DNA of 64,000 bases from Lineus longissimus (GCF_910592395.1 NC_088309.1:20586599-20650598), one strand, 5' to 3'. Counted from the stretch's first letter, positions 11,501 to 24,217 are shown. The notes: generated by a model not told the origin, from the sequence alone. Translations and numbers: made by a program.

Positions 11501-14500
11501 AAAAGTCTCAGTACAAAATGAATTGAAGAAGCCTACGATGTACACAACCGATGCATTTGCTAATTGTGAGAACTTCTTTGAAGGCATGGAGGATACGAGG
11601 CGGCGGTCGCCTCGTCTATTATATTTCGAAAAGGTCACAAGGAAAGATAACATCTTGGAGCCTTTCATCCTGGTGTTTAAAAATGTTACATGTGGTCAGA
11701 AAGCTTTGACTATGATGGAGGTACATGTATGTTCGACATGTCCAAAATAATACAACTGAAGATTGCTTCTGACCTTTTACAATGTCCGTGGGTGGACAGA
11801 GTATAGTGTCAACATGGTAAATAGAATGTCAAAATACACTATACGTTTTACTGAACTTCGGGATTTTCAAGTATCATTCAATACTCTTTTTACAGAACTT
11901 AGTGACTTTCAAGTACCATTCAATACCCAAGTCAAAAATGATGATTATCTTTTATACGGACACCTTCATTACTTTTGCGATGAGCTCTGTTCATCGACCC
12001 CCAGTTTGTTGTTTATTTCACCACTTTTCATCGACTTCATCGACCTTCAGTTTGTTGTTTATTTCACAAGTTTGTCTTGACTTCAATTCGCCATTACATC
12101 CTATATATGTTTACATTATCTTCCCCAAGTAAGATGTTTCTTTCGTTTTTTATCAACTGTTCATCAACCTTCAATTTCTTCTCTCTTTTACCTTTAATAC
12201 TTTAGTATTGAATTTTGAGTTCATAAAAAGCACTGCGAACAAAACATCTGTTCATCAGCCTCAGGTTGTTCCTTTCTGGATTTTTTTATGAACTTTGTAA
12301 TAAACCCTTTGTTCATCATCCTCCAGTTCGTTGCTATTCAAAAAACTTACTTTTGTAATACCCTCTGCTCATCTGCTTCCAGTTTCCTCTTATCACCAGA
12401 AGGCATGTCGAGGTGTTCTACTGCTATGGAACCATACCGATGATTGTGCGTGGTTAGTTGACACTCCTGTAGTCCCGTTTGAATAAATATGGATTTACCT
12501 AAAATACATGTACATGTATAAGGAATCAGGGCATATCCGAATGGGCACGGCACAGATACCTTACTAGTTACAAACACCTCGGGATTTACACTGAAATCGC
12601 TTTCAGTCAAAAACACTGTGTCTAAAGAAGAAGCACTTAACCTACCTGTAGAAAAAGGGAAGAATCGTAATAGTTCTAAAGTCCTGAGCATCTGCATCTC
12701 GAACACCTCTAGGCATGATGAGTAACTGCTCCAGAGTCTCTCAATATCGTGTCTGTCCGAACTCCCAGGGTGAGCTAGAGTGCTGCAAGCAAGTCGAAGA
12801 GGAACGCATTGAAAGCAGTGACTTATTCGAACATAAATTTGAATATCGACTAATACATGTAGATCACAGCATTCACCCACTCTGTTCATGAAAACGGTTC
12901 GGATCACCATTAGTACTGCAGTGTGAAATTATGGTAAGATCCCCCCCCCCCCCCGAGAGAAAGAGAAAGCAAACTACTCAATTGTATGATTTGAAGCTGA
13001 GGTCATTAGTTTTAAACTATAAATCGTGCACTTTAGTTCATAATCGTGCAATTTGGTAGTGACGAAATTTACTTGGCTATTGGGATACTTGGCCACCAAA
13101 ACATCGTACTTTGTAATGCAGTTCGTCGTTCGGAAGGTTTACAAAACCTGACTGATATCATGCCGCAACTGATTGATATGTCTAGCGAACGCTAAGAAGA
13201 AAAATAATTTTTTTACTCCCTCTTCTTTGATCAACACAATTAGTGACGAGATATCAAAAGCCCGTTCTGCTACATTAGGCAGGCCATAGTAAAGTCTTCA
13301 TGCTTACATGCACTACATGTAATTGCCATCCATGCTGATAATCTAATCTATTTTTCTGGGTCAAACTCGTGTTAAGAATAGACACATTTTGGATACTCAA
13401 TGATGTCGCCGTCAGGTCTGTCACTAGATGACAAGCTGCACTGACTGACATGCTTGTATCATGCTCGAGACATGTAACACCTTTGACATGCCCCCCCCCC
13501 CCCCCCATTATCATTTCGACTTTGACACAGCTAAGCCTTCGTATGACTGTCGTAAAAAATCTTGGTATCAGTTAGAGTTTTTCTTAAAGATCGCGGGACC
13601 ACCTTAACGTATACCGATGCGAAAAAACAGGCCTCGACAAGGAGAATTACAGAGGCTGCATTCAAACAAACTCCTCCCCACTACTGAAACGGTTAACCAG
13701 TTTCAAAATCAGTAGAGCTCAGTGGAGACTTGAACTTGAAATGGTCCCCAACTTACTTCCGTAGGTGAGGAAGAAGACGGTTTTTGTTTTGCTTCGCCAG
13801 CGTGCATGCTCTCCGTCTCGACTTCTTCAGCTCCTCTCTGAAGTTCTCCGAGTCCTTCATCCCTCCCAATGCGACCACCATTGTACTGTAACGAGCTATC
13901 TCACGATTGAAGTCCTTTATCAACTATTCGGAAGAGAAAAGTATAGACATTAAAGTTATGCACACACAGGCTATGAAGAATGTTTTCGTACCACATGGTA
14001 AATAAAGCATCAAGTGCTCATGATGTCGTCGAGCATAATCTTGATGTGAAACGAGCTAGCAAAGCCAACTTTAACTTGAACTTTGTTTTACTCAGCGGTC
14101 CGGCTGAGCAAAATTGTTGCTTTTTAAAATCCCCACTGATAGTTAGCATGCAGATTATGACAGCTCTTGATATACGATATATTGACGTTCTATCAAAGTT
14201 CATTTTAATTGACTACACTTAATGCGGTATCTGGATTCATTTCCAATCTACATGTAATCCAGTAGTCAATGCTCCTAAAACGAGCTGATCAAATGCATCA
14301 GAAAATGTAAGTTATGGATACAGTGAGCGACGTAGATGTGATGTACATTACGTGCTGTTGTGGCACTAGTGATGTACGTGGCCGTGATGAGGTGATGACA
14401 TTTCCAACAAGACGCCGGATGCTGGAACATGTTATTTGTGTATACACGCATAATGTTTTGTTTTGACATATTTATATAAAAGCAAATCGCGTTCCTCAGA

Positions 14501-17500
14501 CCAAGAATACAACTTTCCTTCATAATTATGTAGACTCACCTGACGATACCACTGCCCGGCAAAAGGGCAACGTTATTTCTGGCACACCCTGTATTTCAAC
14601 ACCCGATGTATATATAAGGCAAGCTATTATCAAAACGAGTTTTCGTTACAAAAGTGCAACAGCCTGATTCGTCCATACCTCTTCCCATCAAACATACATG
14701 ATACATCTATTGTGATACATGATCCCTCAACCTCAAACAACATGAAACAAATACAGCCATTAGAAAATCAACATGTCCATTCCTTCAGAATTGATGAATT
14801 TATATAGGAAGTATCGTTAGTGCCTCAACGTAACAGCATTAGTCTCAAATCTAAGTATCATGAGAGAAAGCGATGTCTAATTTTCCCTGTGTATGGATTT
14901 CTAAATAAAAGATAAAACCACTGCCATGAAGGGGAGGTGGATCAAGCTTTAGTACAAGTTACTCTCGAGGCTGTCGATCTGTCGTCCATTCATGCCTTCA
15001 TGAAGTTGGGAGAGGGACGACGCCGATCCACTGCGGGCGGAGTGTAGGCCATAGGGGATGTTGGTACACCATCACCATTTATCTCAGCTGTTGACGTGGA
15101 CACCAAGAATATGCTAGACATCATTTTATTCTAAACAGAAAACAACGAATTTCCCACACCTGCCGGCTACATAAGTATTCATTTACAGATATATACGTAT
15201 CGAAGAAACAAAAATAAATTGGAATGGAGACCTTACCGTGCTGTAATTGCTAGGGAGGTGTTCCGATTACAGAGGTCATATTGTATAGCAACAGCCAAAA
15301 CAGCAAAAGTACTGTCTCTAGAGAGGGTGTCCTGTTTACCAGAGTCTCCACTATTGGAGGTTCCACTGTAAAGAATAGCAACCAGACAACCCAATTAGGT
15401 TGTCAAGGACTTATGATAACAGGTCCATGTACATCCATGATATAATATTTGTGGTATTGACAATGAAAGCAGAGTACCATCGATTGCTTTTTGTTTCTTG
15501 GATAAGTACGGTGATAGCAAGAGATACTGGAGTCCCTGGTGTATAAGACCTTGGAGACAAAATGAACTTCGGTAATATGATATAAATGTATCGGTTAGAA
15601 GAGCAGGAATTTTCTGTTCTTTTAACATAAAACGTGTACGAGTGTTAATAGTGTACCGTGAATTTGACCTCGGCCGATTTTGTGGTGAGCGCCAAATTAT
15701 CTGGCATGGTGACTCAGTCCGCCTTTGGCCAGGAGGGCGTAGCCTGTCGGGTGACAACGTCCATTTAGACAGGCGCTTGCTTGTCCTGACAAGACACTAG
15801 TTGCAATCGAAATGATCTTATATGCCAGGAAGCCCAGTATCTTATTTTAACCTAGAATTGTGGGACCAATCAGCGTAGATCAGAAGACAAACCTGACGTT
15901 GAACAAAAAGCATCACTGGTCGACGCCATCTTTGGAGGGAAGGTCTTCTCACCTAGGGACGAGATCAACTAAGAGGTTAGGGACTAACCTTACTGTCTCA
16001 ACTCTTAGTTCATTGTGATAACTTTCATAAGACAACAGAAAGCCACAATTTTGCACGGTAATTATATCGTGTCACCAACTCAATTCTCACACAAATGACA
16101 CTTGACTACATTTTGGCTCTCATTTACTTTGATTGGTTCCCCCGTACGACCGCGAACTCGGTACCCGGATACTGAGCAACATGTACTGTTCGCCCATAAA
16201 ATCAGTAAACGCTACACTGACAGCAACCTGGACTGCCATGGTGACTGTTCGACCGGACTGCAGTACCATGATAATAAAAGTAGCAATGAAGAAATCCTGC
16301 GTTTTCCCAGCCCGTACTGAACAAATGCTATTGCTAGTAGCAGATGCAATTCGATTTTCATCTTGGGTTTGTGATGAACATACGATTTCCAATAATACCA
16401 CTAGCATTAATTATCTACTCTCTATTGTTCTCGGTCCTTTGGAAAGAAACACCTGTATTGACTGGGATATTTGCGCTTACACTTCCTGGGTGCAAATGGC
16501 AGCGCACCTCTTATGATTGGCTGCAAATTGCTGGTAAATATCACGGACAGAACACGATTGAACAATACGAATAGGTACAGAAATCGTCTAACACAAATTC
16601 TCTGTGTTATAGTCTTTATTTTGCTAACACCATCTTACGATATTGAGCACTTTGTTTCCTGGACTCTCTCTCTCGGTTCGAAGACCCATTTCTCACACCG
16701 GTTGCTGTACACAGATTTTAATGTCCCCCAGGAAAAAGTGTCCGTCGTGTGGTTCCATAGAGGCTCATGGCCTTAAGCGCATGACCTATAATCTTTTATT
16801 CCCCGGACATTCTATCTTATCAAGAATAAATAATGACTAGGTTTAATAGTTCTTGTTCTTATCGAGACTTATATTAAAGAGGTTGAATAGCGCCTCCAGA
16901 AGCAAGCAACAGCGCCACCCGTAGCAGAAATAAGCACTGCTTAGTGACGTCATGGTTTCCATCTACGGCATCTCATTTGCATATTTTTACAACCTCATTT
17001 ACTACGAGTTATAAATATGCCAGTAGCACGTGTATCATGCCGGGCGGCGCTGTCAGGTGTTTCCATTATGGGTTACATAATCGGCTACAAAGAGGCCAGT
17101 GTTCTAGTAAATGAAGTTAGCACTGATAGCGAAAGAATGTTAATTTGAATCTCTACCATTATGCTATCGGATTCTGCATTGAATCAGACGGTTGTACCCG
17201 TGACTGCGTTCTACAGAAGTCCTTACTCGAACGCTCGTACCATCGACCTCGCGAGTCAGGGCTAATTGTACAAGAATCATCTATCGATTGACCGCTGACC
17301 CAAACAACGATGGAGTGCAATAAAGCTGCCATCAATATAAGCCCTGAGTTTGTCCACTGAACCAGCATGAATATCGGCTCGCCAGTCGTCGCTCATCAGT
17401 CACGGCATGTCAGTGCAACTCAGTACAATCTCGTCCGCAGACTGCATGCGTATTTAATGCAGACTGCAGTGATGTCGTCCGTCGAAAAAGAGCGGTATCC

Positions 17501-20500
17501 GAGTATGGAAGCCATCTTGTTTTTTTTATTTCCACATTTTGGCTAGATTTCTATCTTGATCCCGTTCTTTCTCTTGAATAGTTTTTGCCCGCAAATATTC
17601 GGAGCACCTCAAATATTGTACATATAATCAAATATGGATTAAAGAATCTGTACTTGATAGAATGTATATTGTTGGTATGTTTTTGGGTAAAATGTTGCTT
17701 CCCCGGACACTTGGGGATATGCGGTAGATGCAACATTGTAAAATTTGCAAAGTTTGTACCAAATAACTGCCGGTAACAAACCCCTTATAATAAATGTGTT
17801 CATGCTGTACAACAAAACTTGCCTGTATGCACTTTCTTGCAACTCCATAGGCTGTTAGTATTAGCCCAATGCTACATTTTTATTCGCATCTTCGACTCGT
17901 GAGAAAGGAGACAAACATATGCAGTGCATCTCTCAAACAAAACATTCAAAGCGGATCGAAAAGGAGACATGCCCCCTGATGTGAGAAAGTTTCGCACCTT
18001 TAATAAGGTGTGTGATTATGACTTTGAAATATATCCCTCCGTCCATATTGTTGGGCGTTGGTCAACAGTTATAATGAAGCACACAACAGCAAAGCTTTAA
18101 TTTGATAGTGTTTGACAGAGTTCGCGTTCAACACTGTCGTTCAGACGAGAATAATTCAAAAAATTTACTTGGCATATTCGAAACTAGACTAGACGAAGCA
18201 ACTAAACCTTGCACTGCATGATAACTTCCACTGCTTGATTAATCGACCATTCATGCGAACACCAAGAACTGAAGTGTTGTGTGGAGTAGGTATCCATGGT
18301 AACGGCAAGACTCACGACATGGTGGCCGTAATGGTGGCGAGCACGATATGCTATACACGAATCGGATATCGCCGTCTTTGTTGGATAACGAATTTGTCCG
18401 ACAACAGATTGATGTGCTGTCGTGCAATCATGACGAAATCAAACAATCGCCTATAAACTCCTTGGGGCGAGTGAAGGCTCAAAACCTTTAAATGCCTAAT
18501 GCAAGGTTTTTGAAATGCCAATCCAAATTAGTTTATGAAATGGTACTGGTGTAACATCTGTGGTCGTTCCCCATATTTTAGTCATGCCAGTGTTTCCATA
18601 AATACAATAGACACCTAAAGAGACCATGATTTTCAACAGGGGAAAACCGGAAACTCACAGAATGGTGTCGATCTATCTTTGAGCATTCCCAAACAACACT
18701 CAGAAACGGAAACACTCAAAAACGTCAAACTGGTTCATGGAATCTCAAACCAAAAAACTGAATTTTGTCCGGAAGGACTATTCATTAAAGCAACGCCAAG
18801 GCACCGACCCTAAGTGTCCGTGACGGAGGCGGAATCAGCAACAACCACCCCGAGAATCTGCTACCTCTCCGAGTCGCGGTCAAATAGCTCTTCGAGGTGG
18901 CCTAATAGTCTTGAGGCTGGATTCGCTCGGAGAGGCGGTTGGCCACGACTCGGCGAGCTGGGAGATTCTCGATGATGATAAAAAGGCCTGATGATACGCT
19001 GGGGCATTAAATCCTTTTCACTTCAGGTACCAGATTAAAATACAAACAATATAATGAATTTTGGTACTTGGATACACGCAGCTACTCCAAATCAATGAAG
19101 TTCACGTTAATGGGTGTAATATATCGAATTGCCTTGATTTGCATTCTGTTACGATACAGCTGCGATTGGCAATCAATAACCTACTTGTATCTGGTCTGGT
19201 GATGTCTAGGTAAACTGGCCACACGCTATACGCATTAGTGTTTTACGAGTAAATACAATGAACAAGATTCGTAGTCTTCGACAACGCAAGAATTGACGTA
19301 CTCCTCATTACAAGGGGACAGCGAGGGCATGAGATATGGTTTTTCACACAAAAATAGCTTTCAGCACGACGACACTTCTCGAAACTTGTTAGAATAACTG
19401 AATCATTGAACTGCAATAAACAGTATACTAGAACGGGTTGTAACCACAGGCCTGCCTGAAATTCGAATGCCATGCCCAAAACTGCCTCGCAACACTGACG
19501 AAAATCATCGTTAGATCAGCATTATTGAGAAATTATATCAGTGGCGACACATAGTGGCAAGCAGTGGAATTATCCTTCTAGCCAGGTTAATCCCACACCC
19601 AAGATGTTCCTTTAATGGAATATTATTGATACGAATCAGCCCAGTCTGGATGAAGACAAAAGAGGGTCGGAGTTTCTTAATTCTCTGATTTATTCAATAT
19701 AAAAATGTACAAATAAGGCAAATTGTGTCTATAGTATGGACGTACATGTATATAATTACATGTATTTAAATCTATATACTTCATGTATGCAATATGTACT
19801 TGTATCATATACATGTACTTAATTCATGAATTCACCTTTTTGTGGGTTACTGTGGTTCTGCCACTCATGTCATTGGAGATAGGCAGGAGCCATTATAGGA
19901 CGTCCAATTGGTAGTCTCCATGTGGCTATAGTATGGACAGTTGGGAACTGCATGGGTCTGACTTAATTCAGTAAATATTAAGTGAACGATAAATAATTCC
20001 TGGTACAAGCTTATGAATAGACCCGCGATGTACTATCTGACCGAGACACCTATCGGCGACTTAGTGTAACTTAATCCGACTCGCCAGGCTCCTTCCTGTA
20101 ATCTCTCGTTGAACCTAAAATTCAGGTTGAGCACGGAATTTGAAATAATCAAGAGATGTCAAATTCCCCATGATGGTACTAAGAACTTAGAGAGAGACAG
20201 GGGCCAGAGATGTACTAAGAACTTAGAGAGAGACAGGGGCCAGCCTGGTCGGTTAGATCAGGGAGGTTTTCAGAGAGATTTTCTGTGTAAAGCCCCCAAT
20301 ATCATCCTCGAAATCACTCTTGCAAATCAAACACTACCAAATCCCCTAAGTGTGCATATTAGTCACCAACGGTCACCTACAGACCCGCTTGATAAATAAC
20401 TCTGGCAAATTCCCTCTTACGATATATAAACCGAAATTAACTTACCTTGGAGCAATCGTTTTTTCCCGAGTTGTCGGCGGTCTCCTGACCATCATCTTGT

Positions 20501-20574
20501 TCACTGTGCGTACATGAGCTCAGTTTTATATTATCATTGGGAGTTCTCGATCTCCTTCCCGGGTCCTTACTCAT
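8525..20574 (-). CDS. RGS9BP/RGS7BP-type anchor protein for RGS-Gbeta5 complexes
   Basis: Exons (minus): 20446-20574 (Met start), 13757-13923, 12646-12782, 12351-12420, 11174-11265, probably 10685-10738, and 8525-8641 or 8525-8634. The first five close in phase at every junction. The protein is about 252 residues. Landmarks shared with human R9AP/R7BP, from memory of those families: DCSKLIKDFNREIARY; the helix GGMKDSENFREELKKSRR; ERLWSSYSSCLEVFEMQMLR; and the stretch ending NPWTVQPDL. The fold is syntaxin-like. The last exon gives YDRQRRRKCICLV followed by about 20 hydrophobic residues and a six-residue tail: a C-terminal membrane anchor. These proteins tether R7-family RGS/Gbeta5 GTPase activators to membranes and speed up G-protein shut-off. 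The junction into the last exon is unsure: phase requires the AG at 8635, seven bases inside the stronger-looking acceptor, or an unseen exon. Confidence 0.87.
8676..8710. repeat. (CAT)n microsatellite
   Basis: About eleven TCA/CAT triplets with one ctt interruption. It lies just upstream (in gene direction) of the last exon of the RGS9BP-like gene, so it belongs to that gene's last intron. Confidence 0.95.
10263..10345. repeat. (GAATT)n-type simple repeat
   Basis: An AT-rich array of gaatt/gaatc pentamers with drift toward tttaatt at both edges. It is intronic in the RGS9BP-like gene. Confidence 0.9.
15235..15375. repeat. Copy of a dispersed GAGAGG/GTGTCC repeat
   Basis: Contains ctagggaggtgttccg, agagagggtgtcctg and ggaggttccactg motifs. 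The same style of sequence returns at 45640-45825. It is intronic in the RGS9BP-like gene and has no coding content. Confidence 0.5.
16202..17368 (-). CDS. Candidate nested secreted Cys-rich protein
   Basis: This lies inside intron 1 of the RGS9BP-like gene, on the same strand. The Met at 17368 starts a clear signal peptide (LILMAALLHSIVVWVSG) followed by QSIDDSC. A TTAAATA box sits about 85 bp upstream, and a gtaagg donor follows at about 17229. Two further exons, 16639-16704 and 16202-16316, join to each other in phase. They encode NRCEKWVFEPRERVQETKC, then a segment with CYFYYHG and a final PGCCQCSVY before the stop. The spacing recalls the C-terminal half of a single von Willebrand factor C domain (…CC-x-C). 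Problem: the first exon's donor is in the wrong phase for the second exon. Either an exon is missing or one of the three is not real. In the alternative phase the last segment stays open longer but loses the cysteines. Confidence 0.33.
18850..18975. repeat. Short inverted repeat (possible MITE)
   Basis: The left edge ccgagaatctgctacctctc and the right edge gctgggagattctcg are reverse complements with small differences, and inner ctccgagtcg / cgactcgg blocks also pair. Related ctccgagt…ttctccgg sequence occurs at 48785-49022, so this is a dispersed family. Intronic. Confidence 0.6.
20180..20245. repeat. Tandem duplication of about 33 bp
   Basis: The block aagaacttagagagagacag plus gggccag appears twice in direct succession, so this is a recent local duplication. 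It lies in intron 1 of the RGS9BP-like gene, about 200 bp from the first exon. Confidence 0.9.
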
Positions 20575-21070
20575 AGCTTAAAACATCACTGATTGAGATT
20601 ATATCTGTCCACAAATTCATCTTCAAGTCACCATCTTCCTTGACATGCTAAACGCAAATGGGCTTGGAATATCGCCTGTAATGCACTGCAAACACTGCCA
20701 CTGTAGTCGCCTTATTTCGCCAAAGCTGCTTCCAAATTGCAGGAATCTGAATGAAATGGCACAGTAGTGCTGCTTTACACGTAACCTTGGCAACGTCGTA
20801 GCGCCGATTTTGCAATATGACTCGGTTGGCGTATAGTTCGCGTGGACTTATTGTCTCCAACAGCCACCGGACTGAGGCATCCCCGTCTGTTCGTGATTAT
20901 TTTTAATATCACTAGCGCTTAAACAATACGTGTAGTGTCTATAGTGACAAATGCGCACTCTTTAATATCAAAACATGTGTATGGATGTACATTATTATAT
21001 TGATTATCACATTTCGTATATTGATTATGTGATAACTTAATATACACAGACACCCTTGATTAGACTATTA

Positions 21071-21797
21071 GTTGTGGTTCCACTACAGGGTTTAGATCCG
21101 TTTCTATCGCATCCGCATGAGGTCCGAACTTCGCTTAGTCCGGACTAACGAAGGTGGTGCAGTTCTACAGGATTGGTAATACGGCTACAGGCGGCGCCAC
21201 TCTATGCGCGTTAGGCTGAACTCTTCAAAACTGTTTTATTTTGGTGTTTACTTGGTCCTTGGTCTTTGGATGACCAAGTTCAGTCAATTCTTTTGCTATT
21301 TTAGCGTACACTTTCGTGTATTTACAGGTCCCATTTAGTTGGGCCTGAATGTCCTCACGCTCCCAAATGGTTAGAATCGCGAGGGTTTCCACCTCTGTCC
21401 ATGAACAGCGAGCCATAGTTACGATAAAGCACTAGAATTTACTTAAATCAAGAATTGAATTATGAAATGAGAACGAATCAGAGTTGACCTGTTGAAAGAA
21501 ATACCGCGTGTTTGTTTTGACAGAACCAACACTTCCGCTCATGCGCAATACGTTCACATTGACACGCCACCTGTAGCCGTACTTAGTAACTTGATCATAA
21601 TCCGGACTAATGCGGTTCCATTGTAATTTCTGCTTTAGATCCGGGTCTATTCTAAGTTCGGCTTAAATCCGCTTGTCCTATCCGCACTTAATAAGACCGC
21701 TCTTAGTGAGATCCGGACTTGTGTAGTCCGGACTAGCTGTAATGGAAGCACAACTAATTCGGATGTAGTCCGCACTTTCCTGTAGTGGAACCGCAAC
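21071..21797. mobile_element. PIF/Harbinger-like element with TTA target duplication
   Basis: Both termini start gttgtggttccactacagg (one mismatch, a/g, at the right end) and are flanked by exact TTA direct repeats at 21068-21070 and 21798-21800. That 3-bp TTA duplication is typical of PIF/Harbinger insertions. Further inside, gatccg/tccgga blocks pair again. The element is 727 bp. It carries one small Myb/SANT-like frame and no transposase, so it is non-autonomous. Confidence 0.85.
21225..21416 (-). CDS. Myb/SANT-like DNA-binding fragment in a Harbinger element
   Basis: The 63-codon frame starts MARCSWTEVETLAILTIWE and contains the spaced aromatic/acidic pattern of a Myb/SANT (trihelix-type) domain: SW-x-E-x-E…L…IW, then VYAKIAKELTELG and TKDQVNTKIK. 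In autonomous Harbinger elements a Myb-like protein accompanies the transposase and helps it reach the nucleus and the ends. Here it ends about 1.5 helices early (KIKQF stop), so it is probably the first exon or a remnant. Its position between the terminal repeats ties it to the element and not to a host gene. Confidence 0.6.
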   Translation of the reverse strand: MARCSWTEVETLAILTIWEREDIQAQLNGTCKYTKVYAKIAKELTELGHPKTKDQVNTKIKQF

Positions 21798-21800
21798 TTA

Positions 21801-22937
21801 CAAGGGGATGCGGCTTAAAAAACGTGGTTTCCGCAAAAGTAAGGCCTGTTCAAAATGCGGCATCTGGAGCCGCATGACGGCATCCAAAAATAAATGTGCG
21901 GCATCTAGTGAAAGGAGATACATTTGCGATCGGCACCCAAAGCTGATGTTCTTAACCAATTTATGCAGATAGAGGACAAACAGACATCGTATATCCCACT
22001 CAGTACACCAGCCTGAGCTAACCTTTTGCAAATTTTCTGTAGCTACATTAGGAAACGCTTTATGAAATGAAAAAGTGTATACAAAAATAGCGCTACAATC
22101 GCACCTCAGAGCATCTATAGATTCATACATTTTCTGGGGACGACGTCACATGTACATGTACATGTAGTCCCACTATATTCCACCTCCGTTCTGAGCAATT
22201 GGAAAATAAAATGCACTGGAACGGTGCTGGGCTTTAAAATTCTATAAGACTTAATAAAAAACTAATTTAGGACGTTTCAGTGTAAGAGTCCCAATCTAAT
22301 AGAGAGTTAAATCTCCGAGAAAACGAAAATAGGATTACACTTAAGATACGTTTACAAAAAGATGTATATATACTTCTTATCAAAAGGGGTAACAAGATTT
22401 ACAATGAAACATGTAAGTATTCATGATAGAGAGAGGTGACAATACACCATCGGTAAACGCGAATCGCGCTCCTCTAAACTTTTGGTCTAAGACATGTATG
22501 TACATTGTATAGTTGGTTTTTTAGCTTTTCATATGTTTTGTGTAAAATCCGTCTTCATTTGAAAATGCACCTGCCATCTTGTTTGGATTGATATCAGGAC
22601 ATGTCTGAATAAAATACCCACAGCTAACAAAGGTAACCTGTAGCGAAACGCTTATAAAAATGGGGAGTTTGCAGTTATTTTTCCACTGTGACAACAGTGG
22701 GTCTGTAGTCAGGGAAGAGAGGTCTTATGGGTGTGTGCGGGTGCGTGTGTGTGTGTGGTGGTGGTGGTGGTGGTGGTGGTGGTGGTGGTGGGGGGGGGGG
22801 GGTCAGTCATGCCCCGCTCTGCTCTACCCTTTGATGTCTTTTGGAAATTAAAGATTTCCTTATTTTTTCACTCTCATTGCGTGCTAATGCTGTTTTTGCT
22901 ATAAATTATCCCCCCCCCCCAAACAGATAAAAGGACG
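21801..22937. other. No gene recognised; contains (GTG)n and poly-G
   Basis: A 110-codon minus frame at 21798-22130 is open but has no splice support I trust. At 22757-22801 a (GTG)n array about 33 bp long runs into a G12 tract, and C-runs follow at 22911-22920. Directly after, ATGGCTGCTGCT…CT|gtgagt (22938-22960) looks like a tiny first coding exon, but I could not connect it in phase. Confidence 0.4.
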
Positions 22938-23278
22938 ATGGCTGCTGCTGTTGTAACACTGTGAGTTATAATCTTATTTTCCCTCAAACCTCGACCACAC
23001 CTCAACTACCCTTCTACTGAATTTTAAATGTCATTCTGACATTAATCATGTTTTTTTTCTGACATCGTTTTATTGACATCATGTTATTATTTGTTAACGA
23101 ATAAGGGTTCCTGTCAATCACTGCCTCAGAATTGTTTTCATTGCGGCAAGAAAAAATGTGCTTACGAAAGATTGTGGGGTGCTTACCAATGATTGTGGTA
23201 TATCATTGCCTGATTTAAGGGCCTCAAAGTGCTCAGGGTGTTTACAGCTTGAGACGCCGAGTTATTGCTTTCTCTCTA

Positions 23279-23790
23279 AAGGGCACGGCCTTCAATTTCC
23301 GATCACTAAATATTTGGGTCAGTGACGATTTCTTTTTCAGTAAATCAAATCGTGCTATGAGTGATTTGTGGTGAACATATCAATTTATCAAACCATGCCT
23401 TTTATAGTGCACAATTAGGACACCAACAATCCATTTTAATCATGCATATTATCATTCTGCATATCTAAATTCAGTCATGCCGTTTGTAGTATTCGTTTTG
23501 ATGTATGTGCAAAAGCGGGCTCGGTACATTTTTGTAAATTTTGAGTTGGGTGCAGATTTGAATAGAAATGGTAATTTATCTCAGATAAAAGAGTTAGTTA
23601 CAATGCTAGCCACCAATTTCGGGAAGCATGTATAGGGCACGGTCTTCTATTTCCTAAATATTTGGGTCAGTGACGTTTTCTTTTTCAGTAAATCAAATCG
23701 TGCTATCAGTGATTTGTGGTGAACATATCAATTTATCAAACCATGCCTTTTATAGTGCACAAGGACATCAACAATCCATTTTAATCATGT
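23279..23790. repeat. Two tandem copies of a dispersed repeat, about 310 and 155 bp
   Basis: A block starting gggcacggccttcaatttcc and containing atatttgggtcagtgacg begins at 23279 and runs to about 23590. A 5' portion of it repeats at 23635-23790. A third, near full-length copy is at 26757-27076. Copies are about 90-95% identical by eye. No frame is conserved, and I do not recognise the family. Confidence 0.85.
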
Positions 23791-24217
23791 GTAGCGGTAA
23801 AAGGGCAGTTATAATATTTGTCACCGTATACACTTCGCAACTCTGAACTCGAACCCACAGACTAAACCAACTAAAGGCCTCCATACACTGGATGACAAAA
23901 GTCATTTTGTGGCTTGTTTCCAAAAAAATGTTGCAATGTGTATACGATTGGAACTTTTGTTACGAAGTATCCATATGTCCCGCCTTGTTGAAAGTTGAAT
24001 AACGTTAACCACAAAAGTCAATAGGTGTGTAGATGATTACGACTCAGTATTGTGACCGTGTTTCAGGTGGCCGCTCCAGCTTCAAACTCTGGAGTCATCT
24101 TTTACAAAAGTCATCCATTGTGTATTCACTCAGTGACCTTTGTGGGCATGTTTACCCCTGTAGCTGTGGAAAGCCTGTGGAAAGCTGTGGGAGACCTGTT
24201 GCTCATGGGACAGGAAG

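Noticed and set aside
12347-12910. 187-codon minus-strand open frame read as a single protein
   Set aside because: Its two ends are real exons of the RGS9BP-like gene, but the middle is an intron with a good gtaggt donor and in-phase acceptor. The continuous frame is fortuitous.
16133-16516. 127-codon plus-strand open frame
   Set aside because: It overlaps minus-strand splice-bounded exons, has no start context, and no recognisable domain.
22738-22804. Low-complexity tryptophan/glycine-coding frame over (GTG)n and poly-G
   Set aside because: Microsatellite. The apparent protein is an artefact of repeat translation.
22938-22960. Tiny first coding exon (Met-Ala-Ala-Ala-Val-Val-Thr) with gtgagt donor
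   Set aside because: It leaves two bases over, and the next plausible plus-strand exon at 27909 needs none in its long open frame. The link would require an unseen exon in 5 kb of transposon-rich DNA.
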